Below, piece after piece: positions 51,201 through 61,912 of a DNA stretch of 64,000 nt (its first letter is position 1; each line of letters begins with the position of its first letter). Position numbers and translations under genes: made by a program. The stretch spans positions 682,001 to 746,000 of the forward strand of contig NC_065872.1 of assembly GCF_933775445.1 (NCBI RefSeq). The letters are read 5' to 3'. The stretch comes from Argentina anserina. Lineage: Eukaryota; Streptophyta; Magnoliopsida; Rosales; Rosaceae. Under the pieces are notes generated by a model. The model did no database searches. It was given only the letters and a program-made list of their open reading frames with translations, and was not told the origin of the DNA.

Positions 51201-54200
51201 AACTAGTTCTTTCACCCTATAGCAACTACACTCTACAGAATTGAAGGGGCAAAATTTGCATCTACCTCACATAATAGAACTTCCAAATGATAAGGTCAAG
51301 AGATATAATTAAAAGAGCATATAATTAACTTCCTGACCTCCTACTTGGCACAACAATGCATAAGGTACACTCCTTTCAAACTTTGAGCAGTGACTTTTCT
51401 TCCATCTTCCCCAGCCGGCGGAATTCATCTCCAACATTTGCGTGACAAGACATCTTGGACTATTTGAACCCATGGATGAATTCAAATTTCTGATCTCCCA
51501 AGTAGATGCTGCAACAAGAACACAAAAGGAACACCAATTTGATGGAGGAGCTGAGATTCCAAACAGTGGTGAAATAACACAGGAAATGATTGATTGATAC
51601 TTAACTAACATTTAGATACATTCTTTCAATCAAATGTTGGCAGACGTTCAATTCAGTGCAGAAAACAAAAAATAATACACAAAACTTTCTTTTTGCTAAA
51701 CTATTGTAATCATTTTTTTTCCGGATAAAAGTGAAATATCTTACGATTTATTTTTGTGCGACGATATCCAGATCTTGGAGGCTTCTTCTTATGAACAGCT
51801 GGAAAATGCAGAATTGCTGCAACAGGAATACCACAGCATATTTGTCAAATATTAAGGCAAACCATTATGCCATACCCCTTAATGACATACCCCTTAAAGC
51901 AACTCCAGTAGAAAATTTAGAAATGTCACTGAGACTTCATCACAGAATCTGCTTCGACGAGCATACGGTTTGAGTTCAAAGTTTGTCGATTTTGAAAGCA
52001 TATATCACTTTCTAAAGACCTATATGATGCATCCACCACTTTCTGACTATTTAGTTCTCCATCAAAAGAATACTTTCCTAAATCATGTGTCATGATAGCT
52101 CATCATGCATTTAAAGAAAGGGGAAACAAGACATCCTTTTTGTTTCATTTAATTGTATATTTAAAGTGTTCAAATTAAGATGGCATTCTCTAGGAATAAT
52201 AGGAGGAAGTGAATCCAGCATCATTAGGCCAGCAAAACAGATAAACTGAAGATTTGTTTATGATAAAAAGTAGGTCTAGCTAATTGCTAAGACCGAAAAT
52301 ATTCGATTCACTTACTATATGCTCCATCCTGTCCACGAAACCATTGTCTAGAAAAGATGAAATCTCTCTTGGAATGCCACCTGTAGAGCATATTTAAATC
52401 GATGAGAACATAATGAAGAGAAAAATAAATGGAATGAGAAACTGACTTTATCGTGTCAAGAATCCTTTTTTTTTTTCGAAAGGGGTTTAACACCCAGCCT
52501 AGGTGGGAGGCTCTCAGCTCCGCGCCCGGGTCAAGAATCCATCTCTCATAAATAAAATATTGCAAATTTGGTATATATGAATAGGCAGAAGCAGATTTTC
52601 CAATGCCAGCAGATTCAGATGATATGAAAAGAATTAAAGAAAGAGAGTTTCTTTCCTAATTTAAACAATGAAATTTCGTTTTCAGTCTACAACTCTACAT
52701 CTATGTTCAAGCTTTATTTACGAATATTTCAGGAGAATCGGTTCTTCACTTACAGACTCTTTGTATTCAGAAACTCAGGAGCGAAATTGTAAATTTATGT
52801 AGTGTAATTATAAATTTGCCCATTATGTTACCTAAACAGAAATTTGCAATAAGAACCAACTAACTTCTGGTTTAATATGCTAAGGATTAGCATGCTTCAA
52901 CTACTTTTCTGAAAACAAGCAAGAAATGCAAGATAAGCATTGAATGGATGAGACAGGATGGCAAAAACATGAGATGAAATGAATTAAATGACAGTAAGGA
53001 GAATCGATTAAGGGTAAGATGTTAGTGGAAGAGTTAGACACGAGGTATTCTTGTCTAACATCATTACCGAGTAAGATACCTGGGATCAAATGTCCCATAG
53101 ACAACATCGTAGTGTCCATCGTAAGAATCAAGCAGCTCTAAGTCTCCTGTCAGCATATCCCACCTGGAAAATCATCAATTAGAGAAACAAAAACATGGTT
53201 CCCTGAGAAGGGAGTGGCTACCTACCGGAGCTTCGACCAACCACCAGTACCGGTCAATTCCAATAGAGTAATATATACAGAAAATATGATACAACTTACT
53301 CATATCTCTGATGTTTTTCAAGGTTTAAAAGCACTTCGAAAGCAGTATCCGCACTTGCTTCAATAACACCAACAGCTTTGACGATAACACCTTTACCACT
53401 CTACCAAGAATATAATTATTTTAAAATCAGCAAATTGAACTAGCATAAACACGTAAAGCTTTTTTCTTTATATATTTTTTGTTTATAGGAGATGTAAAAG
53501 TCTACCAAATAATTAAAAGAATAGTTATATAAAAGTGAGGGAGAAGTGGAGAACACAATTCTGCATCTGATGCATCATATCACATGTGATGTAATATAAC
53601 AAACAGGTAGACACCCAATCCACATATATGCATATATAAAATTAAAACGAAATACCTCAGCATTAGCGACATCTTCAAATATCCTAACACCTGAAATCAA
53701 AAGGAATATGATGAAGAAACATCAGAAGATTGCATGGACGGTTAAGAATAAATAGAAGCATCTTTAAGAATTCACCAAAAGAAAATCATAAAACTACAAG
53801 GGCAAGAAGATTACCATTAATTGTTCGTACACACTTCCACTGATATGTCTCGATTGCATCTCCACCATCCCTCTCAAAATATCCATCTGAACCACCATTT
53901 GCACGGCTTGATGAGGAATTGCTCAAAAGGACTTCTGGTCCTGTAAGAGAAAGACAGTATACATGTTTCAATTCGAAAATTGTATAAGTAAATAGAATTC
54001 AGATGCTCCTTTTTCTGCAGTTAATTCTATACAGACGGAGTTGTGTACACATATGTAGATCAAATAAGGTATGAGAAAGCATTAGAAACTGATGGGCCCA
54101 TACAAAGAATACAGGTGACAAATCATATTGTATGGGATCACAAACTTATATGTGTATGCAGTGTGAAGTGAACAATCATGACAGAACTTTGCTACCCTGA

Positions 54201-55592
54201 GTCAAGTCCATATTAATCTTATAAAAATTGTAATTGACATACCACCTCACCTTGCCCAATTTTTATAAGCCTTTTCAATCCACTTGCATAGCGCCTCACT
54301 CTAGGTCGATGGACATCGAGATTGATCCTTCCATATTATAAATTATTTTCAGTCAATCTTACTATCTTAGCATGAAAACAGAACTTCGTTTTGAAAGCAA
54401 ACAAGACAAGAAATGAAGGACGAGGAATCAACTTAATGGAATTAAAAAAAAATGAACTTGAATTTCTCTGACCCATTTACTCACCAGAAGAAAATGTACA
54501 AATAATGGCACTATTTAATGGCTAATATAAATTTTTTGCAAATGTATCACCAATGTAGAGATTATGAGCGTACTCGGTTTCCATGCTCAGTTTGTGTCTG
54601 GCACTACCTCCTCTTAGCAGCTCGTACTCAGCCTGTCAAAAGTAGAGCTCCATTAATCCATCATAATAAACATAACACATACCTGGATGAATGATGCAAG
54701 CTACTCTTTCCTTCAAAACTTTCATTCTGGTCTCTACAAGTTTATATTTATGTACCTGTTGCTTAGATTGGTCAAATGCATCCAGCCATTTCTGCGCTTC
54801 TTCAGCAGTAGCACAAGCAATCTTCCAAAAACCAATAGTACATTATTGTAACACCAGAGGTGATTCTAATCATAGTGTACGAAAAACTACCATCAAACAC
54901 ATACACCCAAAAACACACTCATTTGTAATAAACAAACTAAATTGATCACATTGCAACACAGCTAACAAAAGTACTAAATTGGCACCAAAACTTACCTCCC
55001 CCTTCTTCGATTCATCCAACCGATTGTAAAACCGCAAAACATAAACGTCCTAGGACAACAAAAACAGACCAAATTTAGCACGGGTGCATAAACATCCGAA
55101 ATTGGGCTCGAAATGGAGACAATGCCACCTACCCCATAGTACACTTTCCGAACCCCGACCTCCTCCAGCATCAGTGTAGGTCCCACAACGCCCCTCCGAA
55201 TAGGTTTCTGCCACCGAAAACAATCCTACATTACCAGATCAAAATTCCGGAAACTCAATCGGAGCTAGGCTAATGATCTCAACGAGTGATATTCTTACAA
55301 TTCCAGGGTGTTCGTGAGGATCACGCTTGTACATCTCGACGTACTTGCCTCGGATGAAGAGAAACCTCAGGTGACAGTACTCGTGGCCGATGGAATTGAT
55401 TCCCAAATGATACACCCAGCCGAAATACTCAAACGTCGACCCTCCTCCTCCTCCTCCTCCGCCACCGCCTCCACCACCACCTCCTCCGACTCTGTGATCG
55501 TCTCCGCTTCCGAAGATTCCGCCAAGCGAGATGGCCCCGAAGTCGGAGATGGACCTCCGGTGATGCGTGGTCTTCGGCGTGGTCTCCGCCAT
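48265..55592 (-). CDS. EDR2: EDR2-type PH-START-DUF1336 protein
   Basis: Twenty-two exons (55592-55299, 55207-55133, 55049-54996, 54821-54756, 54632-54574, 54327-54251, 53940-53815, 53690-53656, 53400-53300, 53163-53068, 52380-52316, 51816-51745, 51508-51338, 50799-50606, 50483-50453, 50350-50175, 50082-49981, 49741-49694, 49173-49030, 48928-48833, 48690-48589, 48357-48265) join to 758 aa. ENHANCED DISEASE RESISTANCE 2 is a lipid-binding negative regulator of salicylate-dependent cell death and powdery mildew resistance. Domains in order: N-terminal polyglycine run (about 36-52), PH domain (about 55-155), START lipid-binding domain (about 205-430), acidic Ser/Asp/Glu linker, and C-terminal DUF1336/EDR2_C. 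The intron between exons 19 and 20 starts with GC rather than GT, and intron 10 carries a SINE remnant. EDR2 and its close paralogue EDR2L cannot be separated with certainty. Confidence 0.94.
52466..52529 (-). mobile_element. 3'-end SINE remnant in EDR2 intron 10
   Basis: A 64-bp insert starts (plus strand) with 11 T and continues CGAAAGGGGTTTAACACCCA to GCGCCCGG. It is flanked by a perfect 11-bp target duplication GTCAAGAATCC (52455-52465 and 52530-52540). Read on the minus strand it is a 5'-truncated retroposon ending in an A tail, in the same orientation as the gene. Confidence 0.88.
55441..55489 (-). repeat. GGN trinucleotide repeat coding polyglycine in EDR2
   Basis: About 16 glycine codons (CCN on the plus strand) in EDR2 exon 1, just N-terminal to the PH domain. 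Length variation between alleles is likely. Confidence 0.85.
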
Positions 55593-56522
55593 CGTCAATT
55601 TAAAAAGGAGAAAAAGCCTAGAGGGAGCTTGTTAATCTCGGTCGGAGCGAGCTAGGTTCCTTCCAGGAGGACGATGACGATGACGGAGGTGATGATCCGG
55701 GAGAGGCGTAAGAGAGAGAGAGACCTGATGAGACGACATTGGCTCCTCTTTTTGCTGCTCACTATTTGCTATCTTCTCCATTTTCCCTCCCTCCCTATTT
55801 CTCGGAAACCAAGGCCGTTAACATTTAACAGAATTTTTCAAGGGTCCCAGTTCTTGCCACCTCAGCTTACCCACCCAACTCTTTATCGATAAACTATTAT
55901 TAATATTCTCATAATCATTTTCTTTCTTCTTCTTTTTTCACGTGATTCCACTAATATAATTTTTCACTTCATAAATAAAATACAGCTTAAGCAAAGTCTC
56001 GGGTTCGAGGTCTTCTGGATGCAGCACTGGGTGTTGGGAGAACTATCTCCTCCATTCGGAGGTCTTCCAGGCTCGCGGGTTAATCTCCATCCCTCCTCAA
56101 AGAGGGGCCGGATGGGGGATTCACTTAGGCAACTGAAAAAATATACCTGAAATTTCTTGTGAGAAGCTTAAAAATATATTTCAAGTTCCTCACACAATTA
56201 TTTTGGAATGATGCATAATTCCGTACACAGGTAAATTCTTTTGATCAGAGTCGCTTCTAGATTGGTCGTTTTCGATTCCCAGAAGTTCAAGAAGTGTATG
56301 AACCCTATCGAGTGATAAACTTCATTTGCAAGACTTTAACAGAAGATAGGGAACGAAATCAAATTCTGGTGCACCGCGCACATGAAAAATTAAAAGCTCA
56401 ACATCTAAAACGTTGATATGACGATTTTCATCCAACATAGTTCACAAATGTTTTTGCTGCTACAAAACTTTATGACAAACGGTAATAAGAAATCTTAGAA
56501 GAAGATCACCCCTGGACATCCA
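55593..56522. other. EDR2 promoter / bS6m 3' flank
   Basis: The first 200 bp are the GA/CT-rich EDR2 leader. A SINE-like stretch lies at about 55985-56145. The rest is AT-rich non-coding sequence and the bS6m 3' UTR. Confidence 0.5.
55985..56145 (+). mobile_element. Candidate tRNA-derived SINE
   Basis: Contains a Pol III box B-like GGTTCGAGGTC (56002-56012) and a GC-richer body with local hairpins (CCTCCATTCGGAGG), and ends near an A run (CTGAAAAAATATAC). This is SINE-like, but no clean target duplication was found. Confidence 0.45.
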
Positions 56523-58242
56523 TCAACCATCAATCTGCTTTCCTTCCTGGTCAACCCCATATTCATCATCCTGTTTGTAGTCCTCATCGTACTCATCATC
56601 GTCGTCGTCGTCATCATCATCTTCATCATCAACCTCATCCATCCCGGCCATTTCATATATGCTTCTCCCACGAAACCGATCGAGTTCATTTTTGGAATCC
56701 GCTTCACTAAGAAAGTCCAAACCATACTGTGTGTCTCGGTGTTTAACCAAGAGCCAGCGTAGCAACCGATCTTCCTTGTTCAGGTAATGCAGCTCCTTGT
56801 TCATGTTAGGTGTAGCCATCATAGTCATCTGCATCAGTTGACCCTATATACGCAGCATTGATTAAGTGATAAAATCTCATCAGATAGACAGGAGATGATA
56901 ATTTGTAATTCAGTACCAACTAGATAACAACCAGGATCAGAACATAAACAAAAAGAACAACTCAGATGCTAAATTTTATAGTTGTATTGCTGCATGAAAC
57001 ATTTTGCATACTTCCAACCAAATCTATGGACTGAAGATGTCATTTCTAACTTAAACCCTTTAAGACGCTATTGCCATGTCATTTATGCTAAAGGCTTAAT
57101 ATCCACTTTAGCAATGCTATCTTAGAGAAGCTTTCAGCAGCCAAATTAGTATGGCAAGAACACTACCCATTGCCAAACCTTCTTAACAAACTTGTGTCAT
57201 GAGAATGATCAAGCTTTAGTGCTCTTTTGTAGGAATCAAAAGTACTACTTTAATCCTCAAACCTAGAATTTCTTACCGCTTGTTTTTCCTATTTCGCCAA
57301 AAAGATGATAGAATAAGGAGTTAAAGAACACGCAAGCCACAAAAGCAAATCTTTTACAACTAGATTCTAGATTCTTGCACAATACCAACTCTTTGTACTG
57401 TTAAGCCGAATCTATCTTCTAAAGAGTCATGCATCATACCAAAGCATACCATTTCACTCAATAGGTGATTTTCATACTCGAAATTCTTCAATGATATTGA
57501 CTCATGAAGCACAATATGAGGTTCCAATCTCTTAGTACTAATTCGAGATAAGACACAGAGATCGCAAACTTATAGACATGATTGGATGGTGAAACTATAA
57601 TGGTATGTCATACATATATGTGTCTGTCTACTTTTATCCAACGAAAGCAAACAAAATAAAACACAGAGAACACCATGCCCACTGAATTTGCCACTCATAA
57701 GTTCCAGCCTACATCTCAAACAGCATCCAACCACAGAAAAGTAACAATATCAAACATCCTAAAACCACACCTGCATTGCAATTGTAACAACTAGAATGCA
57801 CAGAATCACGCCCGAGTAGGCATTTTGACGTACTAGCTTAGTCGACCAACGACAATGATAACATAAGATGCAGAAACCAAATTTCAGGGTTCACCACTTA
57901 TCCTTAGGAAACTGAACACATAACGCAATGCATCACACAATTGATTTGCACTCCAATTGCTATCGAAACAGTCTCCGGACGACAGGAAAGTCCCAAAACA
58001 TAGTAATTTCCAAACCACAATTTAACTGCATGATATTAGAATAAGGCATAAACACAAACCTTATAAAATCTGCCGTCAAGCTTCTTAATACCATAACCCA
58101 AGTGCACAGCGCCAAAGGACCTGAAGTCGGTGATAACCCCATTTCTCCGGAGAACGTGCTTGCCTACCCTAGTGACCAGGTCCAACAGCGCCTCCTTCTT
58201 TACATGGGGCTTCGCCAGAAGCATACAATCATACAGAGGCAT
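56523..58242 (-). CDS. Mitochondrial ribosomal protein bS6m
   Basis: Two coding exons (58242-58060, 56843-56523) separated by a 1.2-kb intron give 167 aa. The S6 fold is recognisable: PLYDCMLLAKPHVKKEALLD, GKHVLRRNGVITD, LGYGIKKLDGRFYKGQLMQM and NKEDRLLRWLLVKHR. It corresponds to the plant ribosomal protein S6 family (Arabidopsis At3g18760 type), a small-subunit component of the organellar ribosome. The last ~45 residues are strongly acidic (a run of Asp/Glu with Tyr), unlike bacterial S6. A 5' UTR intron ends in CTAG just upstream of the start. No clear presequence is seen before the S6 start, which is usual for this family. Confidence 0.88.
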
Positions 58243-59990
58243 TTCTTCCTCACTCTTTTTTCGCTTGGGCAGCTCAACACCGGTCTCACCTAGACACAAA
58301 CTCACCGTTAACACAAAAATCCGAGCCTAAGGTGAAATCAATGTTTTGATTTGCATAGAATTGAACCAACCTAGATGCACGGATCGATACAGGACCGAAA
58401 ATTACCAGATTAAGAAGAGGACTACTGAAGCAATCAGAGATAGAGAGAGTGAGGGGATCGTCGGTACGAAAATTGGGACTCTGGGAGAATGAAGAGGAAC
58501 GATGACGACGACTGAGGGTTTTAGTTTGGGTATTAGATTTCCATATATACCCTTTCCTTACGGGAACTACGTTGTATATGCAATTACTAAAGCACCCTTT
58601 GATCAAGCGGATACGATACCGATATTGAATCAAGAATAAAATGTCACACACCAATATGAAGTTTATGAAACGTGATGTGCTAAAATGCATAATTCTGAAA
58701 GATCATACACTATTTACATAGTTTTTTTTTCGACTTCGAACAATGGGTATTTGGAAAATGGTCGAGCTTGTCTGTGTGTCTAATTTATAAATGCAACACA
58801 CGGTGATGTTCGAATGCTCTATGTCGCATTAGGATAGCCTAGTTTGTTACGATATCGTTGTGATTGAGGGATCACTCCATGATTTTCAAAAGTCCCTTTT
58901 ATAAGAATGAAACAATGGTTGAGCTATTGTTTTTATAGTGTTGCGATATCATACGATGTTGTTATGCATTTGTCCGGCTCAATAAATAAGTTGGTTTTTA
59001 ATAGTATCAACCAATACTAAACACTTCTTGCGACCCATCACATTTATCCCGTACGATAAATACATACTTGTATCTAACATATAATATCATATGAATGATA
59101 CGATGACCACCCGTTCAGCTGGTTACGTAAAATTAATGAACATATAATTTGATTCAATTTATTGTTCGTTCAAGGAGCAACATTAATATACAATACTATG
59201 TAGATAGAACAAATGTATAAATATTAGTTACTATTCACACTATCACAAAACTCGACAGTTTATTTATTTAAGTTTTAATTTCAACTGATCACTCATTATA
59301 TTTTCTAAATTTAAACAATCTGGTTCTTCCGTTTTTTCTCCATCCAATTTGAGTGTTAAGTTGTTAGTTGGACAAACATAAATTGGATGAAACTTAACAT
59401 TTAAATTTGATAGAGAGATGACAGAATGATCAAATTACTTAAATTTTAAAAAAATATAAGAAGTAATTAGTTGAAATTAAAATTTAAAATAATAGATTTT
59501 TGAATTTGTAAAAGTACTAAGAATCAGGAGTATTTTTGTCTTAAATTATGGTCACATTGCTTAGATCGTGCATAAGGGAATTTCTATTTTTTACCTGACC
59601 TGCAGGAAATCATAAGGCGGTCGTCCGCCGTCGGCGGTTTGCAGTCTCGAAACCGCCCAACTAAACTCTGGTATCACGACGACACGGTCGAAAAGATCAA
59701 CGCATTAGCGTCTGTCTCGTTGACGCGTAGTTAGGTATTCGCATTCACGTCAACTGAAGTCCCAAACGCACACCATTGCCCCTTCCCCTTCCCCTTCCAC
59801 CAAATTTACGAGCTTACCCAACAGATAGACAACTTCAAGAAACCGACCACAAAAGAAAAGGACAACTGTAAGGCTACCCTTGGTAAATAATCCAAACCCA
59901 AAGGTGCCATAAAGGAATCCAAGCCCATTCACGCGCCAAAGGCGGTTCCCCAACCCCACGCCCCGTCACGTGAATTATTACCACTCCTCA
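58243..59990. other. Intergenic region between bS6m and the PNRC-motif gene
   Basis: About 1.7 kb. The left end is the bS6m 5' UTR (with an intron) and promoter. The middle is AT-rich with no supported gene. Near 59620-59660 a short GC-rich palindrome (CCGCCGTCGGCGG) occurs. A CCTTCC run lies at 59778-59798. Confidence 0.5.
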
Positions 59991-60000
59991 CCTATAAATA
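59967..60000 (+). promoter_or_regulatory. G-box and TATA box of the PNRC-motif gene
   Basis: CACGTG (59967-59972) and TATAAATA (59993-60000) lie 96-129 bp before the start codon. The G-box suggests bZIP or bHLH control; this is inferred from the motif only. Confidence 0.65.
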
Positions 60001-60095
60001 CACACACTGAGTACAGCTATTTCCACGATCAAAAACAAAACAAAAAAAGCCCCAAAAAAATTAAAGAGCTTTTATTTTTCAATTTCTCTGAGAAA

Positions 60096-60686
60096 ATGGG
60101 GACGGCGATTCTCCGATCACAGGACTGCCTCCGAGGCCGGTTCCGCCACGAAGCCCTAGCACTGACCTTGACTCCTCGTTCCGGATGGCGCCGGAGCCCC
60201 AATTTTTCCAACCCTAACCCTACCGGCGCTCAATCCCGCCGCCGGAAGAGGAGCCCCGTCGGCGTTCAATCCAATCACCGCGACCGCTGCGGCGGCGACC
60301 GTGTGGTGGCGAAGGTTCCGGGCAGGAACCTGGTGATGGGACAGGTGAAGATTCTCAAGCGCGGCGAGGCGTTGAGTCCGGCGATGAACGATCAGAGAGT
60401 CGTCGGAGCTGTTAAGAGAGACGATCGGAAGCCGAGGGTGAAGAGCGTGGAGTATTCGGATTCGGATCTGGTTTTGGGATCCACGGACAGGTTGGGACCT
60501 GATCCGGCGACGGTGCAGAAGCAGATCAAAGCCGCCGAGTTTAAGGTCATGGATGCGATCTACGCCGGTTCGGGGGATTACTATGCTTCTCCGCCGCCGA
60601 GCTCCGTTCCGTTGCCGGCTTTTTTGGCTAAGAACGGCGCGGCGACCAGCGATCTTCGCCGCCTGCTGCGAATTGATCTGGTGTGA
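60096..60686 (+). CDS. Basic protein with a PNRC-type proline-rich motif
   Basis: One exon encodes 196 aa, opening with MGTAILRSQDC. The N-terminal two-thirds is very basic and disordered (Arg/Lys/Ser/Pro). The C-terminus carries YYASPPPSSVPLPAF followed by ATSDLRRLLRIDLV, matching the conserved tail of plant proteins annotated as proline-rich nuclear receptor coactivator (PNRC)-like. Animal PNRC2 uses a comparable motif to bridge decapping and NMD factors (DCP1A, UPF1); that plant members act in mRNA decay is inference. The start is the first ATG after the TATA-proximal leader. An upstream in-frame ATG at 59970 precedes the TATA box and was rejected. Confidence 0.75.
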   Translation: MGTAILRSQDCLRGRFRHEALALTLTPRSGWRRSPNFSNPNPTGAQSRRRKRSPVGVQSNHRDRCGGDRVVAKVPGRNLVMGQVKILKRGEALSPAMNDQRVVGAVKRDDRKPRVKSVEYSDSDLVLGSTDRLGPDPATVQKQIKAAEFKVMDAIYAGSGDYYASPPPSSVPLPAFLAKNGAATSDLRRLLRIDLV

Positions 60687-61341
60687 AGACTCCACACCTC
60701 CGGTGGATGATCGGAGAGTGACCGGAAAATGCTGATCGTGCGTTTGATCGGACGGTGGAGACGCAGAGTGTGGAGGATTGAAATCAGTGGCTGATGATGA
60801 TGGTGATGTGTTCGATTTGGCTCAATTGCTTCCTTTATTTTTTCAAGAGGAATAGTTGCAATTCGAGTTTGAAGCAAGAGGGTTATGGTAACAGAAGGTT
60901 TCTAGTTTATGAATCGGAAGAGAAAATGGATTAGTGAGTCTGGATTTTACTTTGTATAGTTGTTTAGTATGTGTTATGTTATGATGACGACGCGATGATA
61001 ATGTTGAAGGATTAATGAGTGATGGAGGAGAAGTAATGTGTTCTTAGAGAGTTATGCTTCAGAGGTCGTCTATTGTGTTCTCGTTACGGTTAAAAATAAT
61101 GTAGCTTTGGAATAAAAGTTCATATTTTTAGTATATAGTGTTGGTGTTGATCATTTTGCTTCACACATAACTTTGATTAGTTACTTCTTGCTTGCTGGGA
61201 ATGCGTTTTCTGGTTGATAGAAGCCAAGTTTGTGGTGGTATGTTTTGTTTGGTGGTGTGTGGAGGTCCCTTTTAGTCTTGGCAGATTTTGGTGCCAGGGG
61301 TCGAGTAGGAGTTGGGAGCTGCAGGAAGTTTGACTGTTTGA
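60687..61341. other. PNRC-motif gene 3' UTR and spacer
   Basis: 3' UTR with an AATAAA-like AATAAAAG at about 61111, then a spacer. No gene seen. Confidence 0.5.
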
Positions 61342-61760
61342 GTTTAGTTTTTGCAGAAAATGGGAAATGTAGTCCAAGTTTGTCATCTGAATGATGATTA
61401 GTTTCTGGCTAGTTTAGATCGAAATTCGATAGAATGATCTGCTAGAAGGAGCTTTTTGTTTAGCTTTTGCCGAAAGGGGGAGATGTAGTTCGAGCTAGTC
61501 ATCTGAAGACAACTTTCCTTCACCAGTTTTGATCAAATGTTTGATAGAAAAGTCTGCTGGCATGGGCTTTGAGTCTAGCTTTTGCAGAGAAGGGGAATAT
61601 AATCCAAGCTAGTCATCTCAAGGACAATTAGCCTTCTACTAGTTTTGACCAAATGCTTGATAATATGATCCCGCTTGCAGGAGATTTGTGTTTAGCTTTT
61701 GCAGACGGGAAATTAACTTCTGGCTAGTTTTGATCGATTGTCTGATAGAGTGTTCTTGTT
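61342..61760. repeat. Degenerate ~116-bp tandem repeat
   Basis: Units start at 61342, 61458, 61573 and 61690 (last one partial). Each has GTTTAGCTTTTGCAGA, then GGGGA(G/A)AT(G/A)TAGTCCAAG, GTCATCTGAA, and TAGTTTTGATCAAAT...TGATAGA. Spacing is 116, 115 and 117 bp. Copies are more diverged than those of the 156-bp array. It lies just past the 3' end of the sugar-transporter gene. Confidence 0.88.
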
Positions 61761-61912
61761 TAAACAACTTTCGTAGTTTATGCACTTAGATAGATTGATA
61801 TGATTGCCTGCTTAGCCAATGTGATCGGAAAACTTGGATTAACTTTGAAATTGTAAAGTTGATACTTTACATTATGATACACATTCATTACACTCTACAG
61901 ACTACAACATCT

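Noticed and set aside
53073..53079. Alternative donor for EDR2 exon 10
   Set aside because: Splicing here would drop the conserved Tyr-Leu-Thr of the DPRYLTRWHS motif; the donor 12 bp further downstream keeps it.
59970..60095. N-terminal extension of the PNRC-motif protein
   Set aside because: The upstream ATG precedes the TATA box and the extension is low-complexity Asn/Lys/His sequence typical of a 5' UTR.
60156..60695. 179-codon minus-strand open frame
   Set aside because: Antisense shadow of the GC-rich PNRC-motif gene; no recognisable domains.
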